Shown: one piece after another, positions 23,001-37,300 of the stretch
Layout of the letters: every line of letters starts with the position of its first letter
How positions within the stretch are numbered: the first letter of the stretch is position 1
DNA from: Aculops lycopersici
Lineage: Eukaryota; Arthropoda; Arachnida; Trombidiformes; Eriophyidae
DNA length: 64,000 bases
Reading direction: 5' to 3'
NCBI GenBank assembly: GCA_015350385.1
Contig: WNKI01000001.1
Location: 11,099,302 to 11,163,301, forward strand
Notes under the pieces: generated by a model
Seen by the model: only the letters and a program-made list of their open reading frames with translations
Told to the model about the DNA's origin: nothing
Databases searched by the model: none
Made by a program: the position numbers and the translations under genes

Positions 23001-26000
23001 AGTTCATTAGGTTGCCGGCTCAAGCTTGCGGCAGCAGGCGGAAGTTTGATCGAAGTTTTAGTCGGTCTTACTCAACCAAGGCCTGCCAACTTAGCCACTT
23101 ATTTGCTCATTCAGCTAGCTTGCCAACCAGTCACACACAGTCAGCCAGCCGGCGGGTCAATTGTCGACAGACTTGCTAAATCTCTACCGCCCCCACAGGT
23201 TTTGGTGCGAGTTTGGTTGGAAGGGGAGAAAAATTGTATCGAGGAGTTTGGCGCGATGAAGACCAAGAGCGCAGCTTGAGTTCCTGCAAATCCCCAGCAA
23301 ATAGAATGGGCGCCTTTTGACCGCCACAATTTCTGCTATGCCCATTGCTAAAACGAACTCAGTCTCTTCTCTCGACGGCTACCACAATATTGCACCTCCT
23401 TGTATGAGCTAAACTGTGCAACTCAAATACTGAAAACCTGAAGGCTGCGCCATTAGTGAAGCAGACGCTTTCCCCGCTTCCTACGTGAGCGAGTCGAGTG
23501 GCTGCGATGCGTCGTCCAACTAGCAAAGTGCTCGTTAGCAAATGAAATATCACGCGCGCAACTCTAGTGGACACTTCCGTTGCGTTTGCGGGCGCGACAA
23601 CCAACGCGGCTGGCTGCAAACGGACTGCCGATGAAACCAAGTGGAGCCGAGTAGAGTCCATAACATTGGCGAGGGTGTTGCGGCTGAAAAGTTGTCCAGC
23701 CAAGTGAAACAATACCGCCGGATTCTCCGAGCGGAAGAGATTGGGGATTTATTTTTGGCAAGCCCAAGTTCGAGTCTCCGAGCGAGCGAGAGGCTCAGGC
23801 TAACGAGCGGCGGAAGTGTGGCCAGCAGGTGCGATAATCTCGCGACTTGAAGGGTGGCAGCAACTCGTAACGACCTGAGTTTCGTGGTCGTGTTGGTAGT
23901 TGGGTTGGTTGGCGACTATACTCGCAAGTAGTTGTGGTGGTAGATAAGGAACTGGTTCGGGAGACGATCGCTTGGCTTGAGATCTAAGCTTGTGTTGGAC
24001 GAGTTGTTGTTGCTGTTGTTGCTGGCTTAGTTTCGCCATGACGAATGCTAATTTGGGCCTGGTGTCGCAAGTTAGGGTTGCCAGGAACACGAATCACAGG
24101 CTAAACTTTCTTCCCAGGGTTCAGTCAGTTTCCTCCTATTGAAATCGGAGAAGAAGGAGACAAGGGAGGGGAATCGATGTGGCCGCCGAGGCAAGCGTGT
24201 CGTCGTCGATATGAGTTGCACGAAATACGATCAACCGGCCAGATTCCGCCCCAATCAAGGTGATTGCAGGTTTGTTAAGCTCGCACTGGTGACCGGAAAT
24301 TGAAGCGCTCACACACTGCAACTTCTGCGCGCCTCGTGGCTGAGGATGCGACCAACTCCGAGCCGTTGCCACTCAGGGCCGGAAGTTGAGTCCGAGCAGC
24401 GTACCGGAAAAGGAGGAACAAATGTTTCAATCGGTTTGGGGGCCGGCAGGTCGGTGCGTCGCGTTGCGCTCCGCGAGCCGATGCACTTGCTGGTAGGCCC
24501 ATGAATCGTATCTACCACTGGTTGGCGATGATTCAATTCCACTGATTAGCTTGCCATACTCCATCTCTGGGGGCAACTTCGTTGGCTGCAGCGCTGCCAC
24601 CACCAACAAACTAAACGTTGGCGACGAAGGGGAGGATCATCAGACGCCGGCTTGTCGATTTGGTGCTGCCAGCCGCAAAGTCGGAGTTTGGCTGCTCGCT
24701 GGAGAGATGGTAGAGAGAGAGAAAGGGAAGTTTTAGTAGCCGGTCGGGACCAGAATAAGCAAAGTGCCGAGGCGACGGCCGCGGCGATAGTGGCGCCAAT
24801 CTAAGTGATTGGTAGCAGTCAGTTGACTTCGGCCAAGCAAAGTCGACGGCGTGACTCCTCGGCGAGTCATGGTAGATTAACTTCCTGCTGCTGCTGCTGT
24901 TGCGTCGCTCGCTTTGGACTGGAAGATGCAAGACCAAAGTCAGAGGCAAGAGACTCGCTTGCACCGGGTTTCTTCTCAAACCGGAAGCCAACTCGCTCGC
25001 GATGCTAGTTTTCTGGTAATCGAATTAGATGCAGCGAGAACTAGAGCTGAGTTGGCTCTTCGCTCCTTGAGCCTCTCGATCACCTGGTTCGCCGCCGATC
25101 GCCGCACAACTGCCACCACTGGCCACTACAAACAGCCAGCCAATCAAGCAGCGGCGACTTGTGGATTCTGGACGGTATTAGTGTGAAACGTTTTGTTACC
25201 ATCCATCTCCAGGTTGACAAAACGTATGGACCCACTTAAAGCTGACACAATGCAGTGTAGTGGGGTGTTGCACGAGACTACCTGCCACTCGACCAACTTG
25301 ACCAACTAACTCACTCGATAAACTTTGCGACATTTTGCAGGTGACTCACTACTGAGCTACTAGCGCTTGTATCACTTTGCTTTCTATTCTAGCTCGCAGA
25401 TCCAGAGTAGGTAATACGGAAATTCAGGATCCAGCTACGTGATGCGAATATGAACTCGTGCACAAAGGCTCGCAAACCTTCCAAATGAAATGATTCTCTC
25501 GCTTCGCATTCATTCACCTGCCCTCACCTGCTCGCAAGCTATTTATTCAGACAGAAAACTGCCGGACTTTCTATGCTGCTGGCCAATACTGTTGCCATTG
25601 CCATTAGCTCTATTCGGCAACGCCACACACGCGTCAGCGACTGGTCTCATTAGGCGCCATGCACCTGGAATAATGCATCGTAGTCGCTTCCGGTAGCGAT
25701 AGGGTAAGCAGTGGTGGCCGTTGCGCAATTAGTTTGGGCTTCCGGCGGACTTTCAGCGCTACGGCTGGAAGTCCGTCTTTGGACTTGAAAAATGCTTGCA
25801 TCTAATTGATGCACACGAATTTGGATTTGAATTATATGTATCCAGTTGGCTAAACTTTGGCTTAGTGACTGAGCTACAGTTTAAAGTAACACTACACTAC
25901 ACCGAGCCACGCCACACAGAACATAACAAAACAAATGTTGCCACTATCTTATTCTTAATTCACAACCACGAGCAACTCCCTTTTATTGTTACTATCTTGA

Positions 26001-27360
26001 TTCTTGCCACTCGCCTCTTGTTGTAAATCCCTTGCATTATTTCCACCCATCCTTCGGGAATACCACCGCAGCTCCGTTGATTTGTAGTCCATGTCGACCT
26101 TCCAGTTTCAACGCAAGCCTCCCCCGCTGGAAATCCGCCGACGCATTAATTTATGAAAACGACTAGTAGATCGGCGAGTGGCTTGAATATATTAGCGGTT
26201 ATGGGCTTGCAACTGGATATTCGAATAGAATCCCTTGGTTGAACCACGTCATATACATAGAAACTGGCTGTGGTGTCTCGAGGACTAGTCGGTTGCTATT
26301 GGCGTCGGTATTGGAATACTCGCTCTTCCTCTGAGATCATCGTAACCATCGCAAACGTCGCGCGAACAACTTTAACGGCCGTCGCTGGGCGCCAAGCTAA
26401 AGATCATCACGATGCCGCAACCACTAAGAGATTCAACCGAAACTATGGACAAATCCTCGCTAGTCCACGACAACCACCGACCTTGACAAGTGACAAATTG
26501 TCCTCAAGGTCAACGCTAACGATTCGAGTGGCTTCCGACAGCTAGCCAGCTAGCTCTTACAGTTTCGTATATTTTTTCCGCAAAACAGTTTTCCTCGTTA
26601 TCGTGACCAGCACCGATCGCTGATATTCGATTTGCAAATGAAGCTAACGACCATAGGCGCGAGGTGGCTCACTAGATGAGCTGGTTGCGTAACCTGTTTG
26701 CAGATTGAGTTATATCTGTGCGAGATTTGCATAGAAATTCAACGTTAGAAATATGATGAACCACGAGCGAGAAAGCGAGCGACCACCTGTTTAGTGCGCG
26801 CGATTGCACACGAGCTGTACTGCGCGCGTGACTGAGATTGAGGTTGCGTAAATTAGTGCATTTTTTACGCTAAATTTCCACTCAATAATTGCGCACTAAT
26901 ACGAAAAATACCGTCCTTTTTCTGGAACCCTGAGAGAAGTGTCGCCTCTCTAGTCTATTGTGCCTAGAGATATAACTTGAACGATACTAGACTTTATCGT
27001 CTCGATTTGGTCATTTTGTCGTTATTGCAACTCGATATTCCATTGCAGCTGCACAGTGTATTAATTTCCAAGCCTCAAACTCGGGAGAGAGCGACAACTC
27101 AATTCAGAGCCAAAGGCATTTAGTTGAGCCTCTTATGGCCCATTAGATTGGAAAATTTTTCTGCTGCCCCTCTGCCACTAGACTGTTGGTATTGAATAAG
27201 AAGCAGCAGTGCTAGTTGTAATGGCGGCAACATCAGCGGCAATATTAGATTTCGGCTCGGCGATGGAAACCACTGAGTTAGCTAGCTCGCCAGTCAGTTG
27301 GGTGGGGACAGAGGGAATACAAATAAAGATGCCAACCAGAGGCTTAAATTACCACTATAT

Positions 27361-27401
<41 letters not shown>

Positions 27402-30400
27402 GCTCGGTTGGTGTCCCACAATCGAATACATGGAGTCGAGTCGAGAGCTAGACTCTTGGTGATGGCAAAAGCAAGTTAGTGCGACGAAAATTCGCGGTGA
27501 TAAATATGTGTTATATGTATTTGCCATCTTGTCTGCCATTGGTCTTGGCTTGTTGATGTTAAAACTGGCTCCTCTCGAGCTGGTCGCGTTTGTTGGCCGG
27601 TGATTTCAAAGACGAAAACTTTGACAACGACAAACAAAAGGTCATCAGTTTTGGGGCTTGAATGCAAGGAGTTTTGCCAAAGCTCTAGCTTTGGTCAATT
27701 TGCGAGCACCACTAATGGCGACAAGAAGCTTTCCGCGGTCCCACTAACTGTACTATCGAAAGTCAATCGACATAGACTAGCCAGAGGCTGAGGGATAAGC
27801 TGGACGATCAGCTGGATAGATTGCAGTGGCCAAAAAGCAGCAAGAAAACTTGAACTTGAGGAGGGAAAAAGAGAGATTGCGGATCGGCAAGTGAAGTGAA
27901 TCGAGAGGAGCACGGTGAACTCGAGTGGCCAAATTGTGAACCGACTGGACTGGCCACTACCAAGTGCACCAGTGGCGGGTTCCTCCGCGATCTCCCGTGG
28001 CTCACTTGCCACCGAGAGCTTTAGCACTAGAAAATCCCTCCCTTCACCAAGCTAGCGACAACGTTTGCTCGTTTTGATTATCGCGTCGCCAATTGTTTGG
28101 TCTAGGCTTAAGCTTTGGCTTTAACTCCCACTTTCGGCCTAAGCGCCTCGAGATCTCAGTCATCTTGCTGGTCAGATTCGTTTTGGTCGTAGTCTTTGTT
28201 GTTGTCGGCCGGCGGAAACTGCCAATGGTTGGCAAAAACCACTTGCACCGCAGCAAAATAAATCCACGCAAACGTCACAGATAAACTCTTGCCCTCTCCC
28301 TCTCCCTCTCTCTCCCTTCCTCTTCCTCTCACACACATAAATACAAACAACCAACTAGCCGCTAGCTCGACCAAACTCGCCAATTCCTCGCCCTTGATCA
28401 GAAGTGAGGGCGAACTGCGCCAGCAAGTTCACGCCCAACTTGCTGGCTGGCTAGACCGATGGCAAGACCGATGGCAAGACCGATGGCTGCCCAACTATGC
28501 GAGCACTTATCTCGGCGCCGTCGTCGTCGTTGTCGTGGCCACGATAGCATCGCATTGTAGCGCAAGCCAAGCGTCGAGCTGATGACGATTGCACGTTTTA
28601 ATGGGCGCCCATCGAAAGTCAACGGCGGCGTTGGTTTGATAGTTGACTCGAGTGCCAGTGCGACCGTGCTTGCTCTTGTGCCGGAGCCCTCCATTTGGGA
28701 TTCGCACTCTCGACACCACAACAACCACCGCGAGGATTCTATTAATCGGGCCACCACAGGTTCAGGCGCAACTTTGGCGCTAATGGCTCGCAGAGCCGAT
28801 CGTCTAATCGCCTGGAGGAAGTTTACTCGGATGGGCAAACAGTAGTGCAGCAGCGAGTGGCATCACTTGGCCGTTGCCGCTAGCTTCAGTGTCGGCGCCT
28901 GGATTGCTCATTGATCGGCTAGCCTGTCAGCTAGCCAGCTAGCTAGCTATCAGTCCGACGAGCAGTCGGTGGTTGTTGCTGTCGGAGATGGAAGTTTATT
29001 TTGTGCGAAAATGCGGGCACCTAGTTGGTAAATGTGTCGCTCGGTGCATAGCGACGTCCCGTTGTTGTGCTCCCCTCGTCGGAGAGCGCGGCGAGCTTTG
29101 TGCAACCGTCGAGCTTTGTACAACCGTCGAGCTTTGTACAACCGTCGAGCTTTAGTAAACGATTGCTCATGGACAGTCAGTCAGCTAGTCTTTCTATTTG
29201 TCCTGTCCGCTCAAAGTTGTCGATTTGCTCAATGCTACGGTCGGCCACTTTGAGACTTTCAGCCTCTTAATTTTATGAACGCCTCAGCCTCTTAGCTCGC
29301 GAGTTTAAGTAACCATCTTAACTGAGCGCGAGCCAACCATTCAAATTCTATGGCCGGTATTCCAGAATACTGAGCAAGGACGTTCGAGGGCCACAACTAT
29401 TTACCGGTCTGCAGCTAAGCAGAGAGCCAAGCAGATAACTTGCGCTGCATGTCAAGTTTCGTTAATGAGCCCATTGATCAGTCTAACGCAAGCTCGACCA
29501 TTACTAGTGTTAGTGGTTGTGTAAGTCCTCTGTAACCTCTACTCGCTTGGCTTGCTCGGTGTGTCGTTGATACACTAACCAGCCAAGCGACAAGCCAAGC
29601 AAACAATCAAAGACCCGGAGAGCCTATCGGCGATGTCAAGATAGATGTTGCGCAATCCCCAAGTGACTGTCTCGCTTCTCTCACTGGGAGACTCTACAAT
29701 GCGAGACTGAAGCCGGCGCCGGCAACTAGCACGAAACAAGGTTTAAGCGGAAGTCGCGCAGTGGTCCCAGTGGCGCCACCATAGACTTCCGTAGAGGTTC
29801 CAGCAGACAAGCCTATTGAGATGGATTGAGTTGAGCCACGCGCCTCTGTATCGATCCGTCCATCGAGTTGTGGTCGTATTTGTTCTCGTTGTAGTCGCTA
29901 TAGTCGCGTTGGTTTTAGCTGGCGGATTGTGAATGTTTCTGTGGTTCATTTTGGCGGACTCGCGGAGATTTAGTCTGGTTTGGAATCTCGCTGACTTGTT
30001 TTGCGCAAAGGCAACTAACAAAAGCGAGCGATTATCTCGCCCATTTCTATGCAAGTCGGTGGACTCGTCGTTCGACTAACTGTTCGGCCGTCGTAGACTT
30101 GAGGTCACTTTAGCATCGAATCACATGCTCTTCATTCGTTGTCAAGCGGCAAGCGGTGGTGGCCATTATCCTGCACTAAGTGGTGGCCTGCTTAGTGTAT
30201 CAATTTGTAGTCGTGCGTGTAATCGTCCCGCGGTTGCTTGCCGCTAAATGGAGGCTTGCAGCAGAAACGTCAACAAGTCCATTTTGCTTTCTGGGTCTCT
30301 CTTTTGTTGGCAGACTAAATAGACACGGAGAGTCAAAATAGCGTCGACCACGAGGCTTGTTGGCCGACAAGCCGAGTTTATTGATCTCTCCACTGGTTGC

Positions 30401-31261
30401 CTTGTCGCGTGCGGCTCTTCCAGCGAGCCATTAATTAGCTCCAGTGGTCCACTTGGTTCCGCCAGCCGACCACTCGCCTGTTAAGTGGTCCATTTAAATG
30501 CTCATCTAGCTCCAATGTCGTAGTTATTGACTGAAAGTCAAGTGAAAAAGACAACAACAACAACAACAAAAAACAAGTTGAAGCATATGTATTCATATAA
30601 ATGTGTACATTTGCGAGCCTGTTGATGTTTGACGGAGACAATCAATCCTCGTCGGTGTGTCGTTGTTATTGTCAAACTAGATTTAGCCGCCCAAGAATCA
30701 CTTTAGATTCTCTATCACTTTTTAATCGAAATTCGGTCGGAAGTGAAGTGGCAATTTCCCATTCATCTTTTCCAGTGGCGCTCTCAAACTTCGGATCTGG
30801 GACAAGGAGCTCAAAGTGATATAAGTAGCGGACTCGCTATCGATGGACCGCCATTGCAAATCCAAATGGATTTCCTCTCAAGTTTAGACCCAAGGCCGAC
30901 TGGAATCCTGGCATTCAAAAGACAAGTCGGCTCGTGGTGCCGCCACCAATCTCACCATTTAGCCAATTTCGTCGTCTCGGCTAGTGGATTGATGTTGTCG
31001 ATGTCATATGCAAAACTTCACTTCTCTTAGCGTTTCGCTTGGACCAAATATCAGGCATGCAAGCGTAATAATGCAACCAGAATGATAAATTGAATCACAA
31101 ACTCGACTCCCTACTATCCGAGTCGAGTCGAGTCGAGTTTAGCTTGAGCAAGGTTCTGCAAGCTAGCTTGAGCCTCATGAACCGGGGCTTGAGTCGGATC
31201 GCGACGTTTTCCTCGTTTTTCTTTCTCTTTAGGGAAATTGTTACGGGATGAGGAGGAGGAG

Positions 31262-31339
<78 letters not shown>

Positions 31340-34300
31340 GCAGAGGGGTACATGCAAAATCATTGCAAAACTCGCAATAACTCTCATGTCCTCGCAGTCT
31401 AGTTGGTCTTTAAACTAGATTTTGGTGACACATAATCGGGAGCTCATCGCTTCCATTGCCACTAACGCTCACTGATCTTCAACATCGACAACAACCACGA
31501 CCATCACGACGACTACACCCAAATCCACCGCTCGACGTGAGCTGATTGCGCCGTCATGTTGGCGGCCAAATACTCACTACCAGGCTAGAGAGTAGAGCGT
31601 AGAAAATCAATCTCGATTCCAATTTTATTTTGCATTTCTGTTTCCTTTTGCGCTTCCCGTTTAGATATATTTATATATAAACTGAGAAGTTTTTAGCAGA
31701 AGCGGAAGCGACACAAAGGGAAACGATTGAAATTGATTTTGTCAATGGGATAGCTTCCTTCTTCTTCTCACAAACGCGGCGAAAAAACCTACCCACATGC
31801 CGATATATATCTTCAAACCCAAAACTTAGAGCTGACTCGCTACTCTTGGGAGTTGAATCGAATGAAGTGGCGAGTGTCTGTGCAGAGGATTCCTCGTACC
31901 AATTGGTGGTTCAAGTTTCAGTGTTGTTTTTGCGAAGGGAAGGAGGAGGCTTAATAGTTTTTTGGCGCTAGACACCAAATTGCAGGCTAAGATATCTTCA
32001 GTCTTCCTGCAGGAAGCTCGAGAGATGAGGGGGGAGACGAAAATGCTGCTAGCTTGCCGACCAGTCAGCCTCGCTGGCAAGACATCTGGTGGCGACAGCA
32101 GAATACTAGACGCCGAGTGAGACCAAAACTCAGTGGCATAACCCGGAAGTCGCGAGCGGAAGACTCGCTGGTGTTTTGTGCCACAGGCGCCAGTTTAGTT
32201 TAGCTCGCCTCGCTTTTGTACTGTTTGCTGTGCCATACAATCATGGATCAATCGATCATTTGTTGGCTGGATGGCTGGCTCAGCGGGCCAGCCCACTATT
32301 TTGCCAGAATTCTAGTAGCAGATTCTGGCGGCAAAGAATACTGACGACAACAACACAAACAACAACAAAAGACTCGGCCCCTTTCTTGCAGGAAGTTTCT
32401 TTTCTCGCTTCTCCTCTCTTTGGCGGAGGGAAACTGAGCTTACCCGATGAAAATTGTACAGGGAACACAACGAATCATGCCCAACTCCAAAACGAAAGAG
32501 ACAGAAGGTGGAGCTAGCTAATCGATTGAAAACTAAACGAAGCTCCTAATACGACTAACTCTAACCCGCTTCTTTGAATCACAATATAAATACCAGGTAA
32601 CGGATACATCGAGGGCCGCGAGTTGGATCACTTCCTGCGCGAGTTTGTGGCCTCAGTGAGCGCCTACGACTTGAGTGCCGACGTAAGTATTTTCCAATTC
32701 GAAATCTGTCTGCTGGAGAGAGCGGCAAGCTGAATAGATGTCGACGAGAACAAGAGAGATGGAGAAGAGACAGCCAAGTGCTGATTATCTATCCTCCGGT
32801 TTGCTAGCCCATGAGTTGAATTTAAACCGAATTGGTCACTGAGGAGTTAACCTGGAAGCGTGAGACGAAACCCATTTCAAAGGCTCGAAAAGAATGCTGC
32901 TAACCATTATTTCAATCCAAATAAATCTGTTAAACGATAATCTAAATCCACCCAAAATGATAGGCAATCTCAAATAAGGTGCTCGCCGAATTGAAGCAAA
33001 CTTTTCTCGAGGCTTACGACGAGAATTCGGATGGCAAGATCGATATACGCGAGGTAAGTTGGTTTAATCACGACCATCGCCACTTCAACAGCGACCCCTT
33101 GTGTCACCAGAATCGAGGAAACGAAAAAAAATACACAGTTATCGGCTAGCTGTGTAGTAGTACTAAACGGAGCGAGCATCTGCATTTGTAACTAAAGTTT
33201 CCGAGTTACAAAGTGTTGAGGCCTCCCTCGTGGCATATCACGTGACGGTCGTTTGGAAAATGTGACCGACTCTTTCTCGTCCTTCGGTGACAAGTTTAAT
33301 CCAACCACCGAGCAGTCGGTAGTTGTCACTGTTGACCAGCCAAAGGAAAGAGTCAACTTAAATTGAATGCCAAGTTCAAGCTAAGAGCTAGCCAAGTGAT
33401 AGGCTGGATTCTCGCTGTCGTCGTCGCAACTTGCGACTGGTGGGCGAGCCAACTGCTGAGGTCCAGCTGATTGGCTAGTTAACTCGCCCCTCTATCCCCG
33501 TTGCTCGTCTCGTGGTTTATCTCGTTTGCAAACTGGCGGACACATACCCGACTAGCGCTCGTTGAGTTTGCTTGAATTTCAGCTCAATGTTGTTGTTGCT
33601 GCTGCTGCTCTTCCTGCTTCGTCCAAGACCGTGAGCAACAACGACGCCGACGAGTTTATCTGCTTGGCGATGGATGGCCGAGAATAGACTGAACGGGAAC
33701 TGATAATAAGAAGGAGAGAGAGAGAAGGATTCAACCGGAAGAGTGGAGTTTTTGTGACTAAATGATCGATCGATCGATTAGCTGGCCGCTCGTCCAGTTG
33801 GCCAGTCGGCAGGCTGACTGACTGGCAAATTCTCAAGGCTACAAGCGTACATCTAGCAACTTTATTGGTCAATTCCATGAAATCGAAGGAGAGGAGAAGG
33901 AAACGAAGTTGGGGCCACTAGCGGCGCTAATTCAATCTAGCCGATTAGCCGGCTGTTTGGACTTTTGTGTGGCAATTTGAGCTACACTCTCTCCCATTCT
34001 CGACCATCACCATTTCATCAACCACTTCCACGCTATTCGATCCGATTCGATTCGATTCAACTGAACCGAGCTAAACTAAGCTAAACTCGAATTGGATTGG
34101 CTCGACTCGACTCGACAGGATTCACAATTGTATGTTCATTGCCCTTGAGCGTCCTTAAAGAATCCTTTGTGACCCGACCAAATTAATTCCAAACCCTTTG
34201 GCTGGGCTATTGATATTTGTGTTTGCAAATTCCTGCAACTCAATGGTTTATTTACAAATGCCAAAGGCATTGTGAGATCTCAATATGATGATAGCTCGGA

Positions 34301-37300
34301 CCTGCGTTAAGTAAGGTGGACTCTTTTTCTTGTAGTCAGCAAACTTTTTGGATCGCTTGCGCCGACGTGACTCCACACGCGAGAGCCACTCTATCAGAGG
34401 GTCAGTCAACTAGCCGCTTGCACTTGTAACCCTTCATCTCGTCCTCGTCTCATCACATCTTGACTCATCACATTACATTTCAGCCTAGGCGCATGTCGAC
34501 TCACTTCGTCGTGCGTCACGTGACCTTAGATTCACTTGTAATGCTGACTTGTCTGCTGGAATCATAGTTGACCCAGCAGACGTCAACCGGAAGTTGCGAT
34601 ATCTTCCCTGGTTGTCGCTTGCACAGCGTTAGTTTTAGTTGAATAATTCAAATTTGGTGCCTACTACAATCGATAGGCGTGGCTCCTCGAGCCACCAAAA
34701 CCTTTTTCCAAAATAGTAGCCTAACCCGAAACGAAGGTTCGAGGACAACATTCACTCGACCTCCTCGTTCATATTCTGGCAAACCGGCCCGTCGTTCGTC
34801 GTCCAAATCGAGCGACAGTAGCACTAGCCGCTGAATGGTATTAGTCTTGCGATTTGTGCCCGACCAAGTGGTGCGCCACTAAACCATTTGCAAGTGGCGA
34901 CTTCCGGCTAACCAAAACCAAGCAACGACGACTTATACTCCGCCTCCCACGCTTCTGCTGCAGCCTGCCCGCCTGCCTACTCCAGAATGACTCTGATCGA
35001 TGAGCTTCGCGCCCGCCCATGAAGGGATCATTAAATTTGAGAAGCCCCCTCGAGTTGGCTAGTGGATTCCTGCTGGTTGAGTGCAATGGAAAACCCCCTA
35101 GCTAGCGAAAGCAGCTAAGGTGTCGCCTCCTCCTGGTCTCCGTTGCCAATTGTAAACAGAACAACAAAACTGACTCGTCATTGTTGTTATTTTCACGATG
35201 CAAGTTGCGTGCCTCAATCGCTTAGAGTTGCGACATGGAACTCAAGAGACCCTTTGTTTTGAGACTCTTTTCCCGGCAAATCTCTCATTGCAAATCCATT
35301 CAATTTTGGCCAAGAAGTATAACTGACTAGTTAGTAGCTCACTCGTAAGCCCGTTTACAAGTGGCTGGAATTAAAGATGCAACTTGCCTTTCGGCACCTC
35401 ATTGTTGAGTACCATCTAACTCTTGAGAGTTTGCATGTATCAACTCAAATTTGTGGCGAGCTATCTTTGACCACATGGCTCTTGAGTGCCAATAAAAGAA
35501 ACAGAGAAAGACTTTCCTAAGGCCACTACCGACAATGAACACGGCCAAAACTAAATTTACTAAGCTGGTCACCCGATTCGTCGCCTGATTCAAATGCAAT
35601 TGAATTCCTAGCGCATTCACCACTGACTAGCAAGGTCTAGTTGGATTGTGAATGCAACTTTCTCAATCAAGTTGAAGTGGCAAGAGCCTTAGGCAGGCAA
35701 ATGCTCGCACGCCTATTTGCTTCCGGTTTGTGATGGTTGCGCGATTACAAGATTGCGCCTCTGGTTTTGTTGATCCCGCAGCGAGAAAAAGTTTCAAACG
35801 TAACTTTTCCTCACACATCTACAGTGGCGATGGCTTCTCCTAGCGCCACTTCGGTTCAAGGTCGCGCCTCCGTCGTCCGTAGTCTTATTACTATTATTGT
35901 TATTATTGCTTCTCAACTCGGCGGCGAGCAGGCAAAAGTAAGAGGTGGCTGACGAGGCAAAAGACAAGAGGCCCATTGTATCAGTCTATTGTGATTCAGC
36001 CAAGGCGCGTCGTCTGTGGTCCCATAAGATCGATTAGCGACTTTCGGCGGTATCGTGGGTTTTGGTCTAGGTGTCAAGTCGACAGCTACAACGCTAGCAA
36101 CTAAGATCAAAACGACAACGAGTTTCTTTTCTCCTCTTTTCTTCCCTTCCCTTCCCTTCTTCTCTCTTTTCAACACTCGCATCGTTCTCTTCTCAACTCA
36201 AACAAAAAACGAGCCTCTATCGCCGTTTTGAGCGACAACCAATTGCATTGTCTTCACTATTCCATTGAAACCTTGGAGGCAGTTTAGTTTCACCCTCACC
36301 TCGCTGCATCTTCGCGACTGCGGCGGTGGATACTCCGAAGCCAGCTCCAACCACAGGAGATAGTCGAATGGGATTCTGGGGCAAAATTAGTGGAGCGAAC
36401 TGCCTTCCCGTTCCATCGCCATTTGCGACAATGTCTTGCGTTGTAAAGTTTGCCCGAAGTGAGTGCTCATCAAGAGGCTGGGCGGTTGCCGTTGGCAAGC
36501 TCAGGCGAGTTAGCAAACAGAGTCAGTGTGTGTCAGCTTGCAAAAGTCGCGAGGACGTGTAGTAAAGGGCACAACGTAATGAGATTTCACGTAGTCGCTT
36601 GCGGCGCATCTCATTGTGTAAGCGCGAAACTTCCGGCAAATGACGAGCCGCGTTGCTCGTTAAAGTTTAACCGACAACTGATTGGCTTCTCTCATGGTCG
36701 TTACGGTTTGGTGTCGATGGGTGTGTTTCGTGGATATCCTCCGTGTTTGATTGCGTGGTTCGTGATTTTCGCCCGAAAAAAGGGGGTAAGGGAAATCCAA
36801 TCTGCTTTGGCGCCCAAGCACAGGATCAACTTCCGGTCAATGTCCTCAGGTGACATTAAACACAAACACGCGCGCCAATCTAGTGAGCCAATCATTGCAG
36901 AAAATTTCATTTTTTGCTCCTCCTTGGCGAGAAGGAAAAAAACGTATTCCCTGCCGCAAGCTAGAGATGGAGGTGGAAAGAGGAGAGCAGTGAAAGTATC
37001 ACCAGCTTGGCCGAGTTAATGATGGAAAAAATTGACCACCAAACCGAAAGCCAAAGATCAGAAACGTGAACGAAATTCCAAAACTAATGATCTCCCCGAA
37101 ACAACAACGAGGACGACGACCACCACGATGAGCGGACTAGATCTAGCTTTGCAATCTATTTAGTTTTAGCCACTGCGTTGCAGACTACACACTCGTGGTG
37201 CGAAACGAAAACCCCAGCCAGGTTTTTTCGGCTATTTACGGATAACTTACTGACTAGCTGACTGGCTGAACATTCGATCACGAGCTGGACCTCGAATTGG

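Larger units (their letters stand above)
20009..32596 (+). other. Calbindin-32 intron 1 (12.6 kb)
   Basis: Bounded by GTAAGT and a TACCAG acceptor. No nested conserved gene was recognised on either strand. Contents are simple repeats, two strong short hairpins (20626-20666, 25746-25775), one outlying copy of the degenerate repeat family (26560-27010), an 18-bp tandem repeat (29093-29153) and a (CAACAG)n tract (31266-31343). Much of the rest is built from recurring CTAG, CTGG and CAGT tetranucleotides. Confidence 0.85.

Noticed and set aside
31095..31353. Poly-leucine and AV-repeat frames
   Set aside because: Translations of the intronic (CAACAG)n repeat.
36450..37019. 189-codon plus-strand frame in calbindin intron 3
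   Set aside because: No recognisable domain or low-complexity bias typical of genes here; consistent with chance in moderately GC-rich intron.
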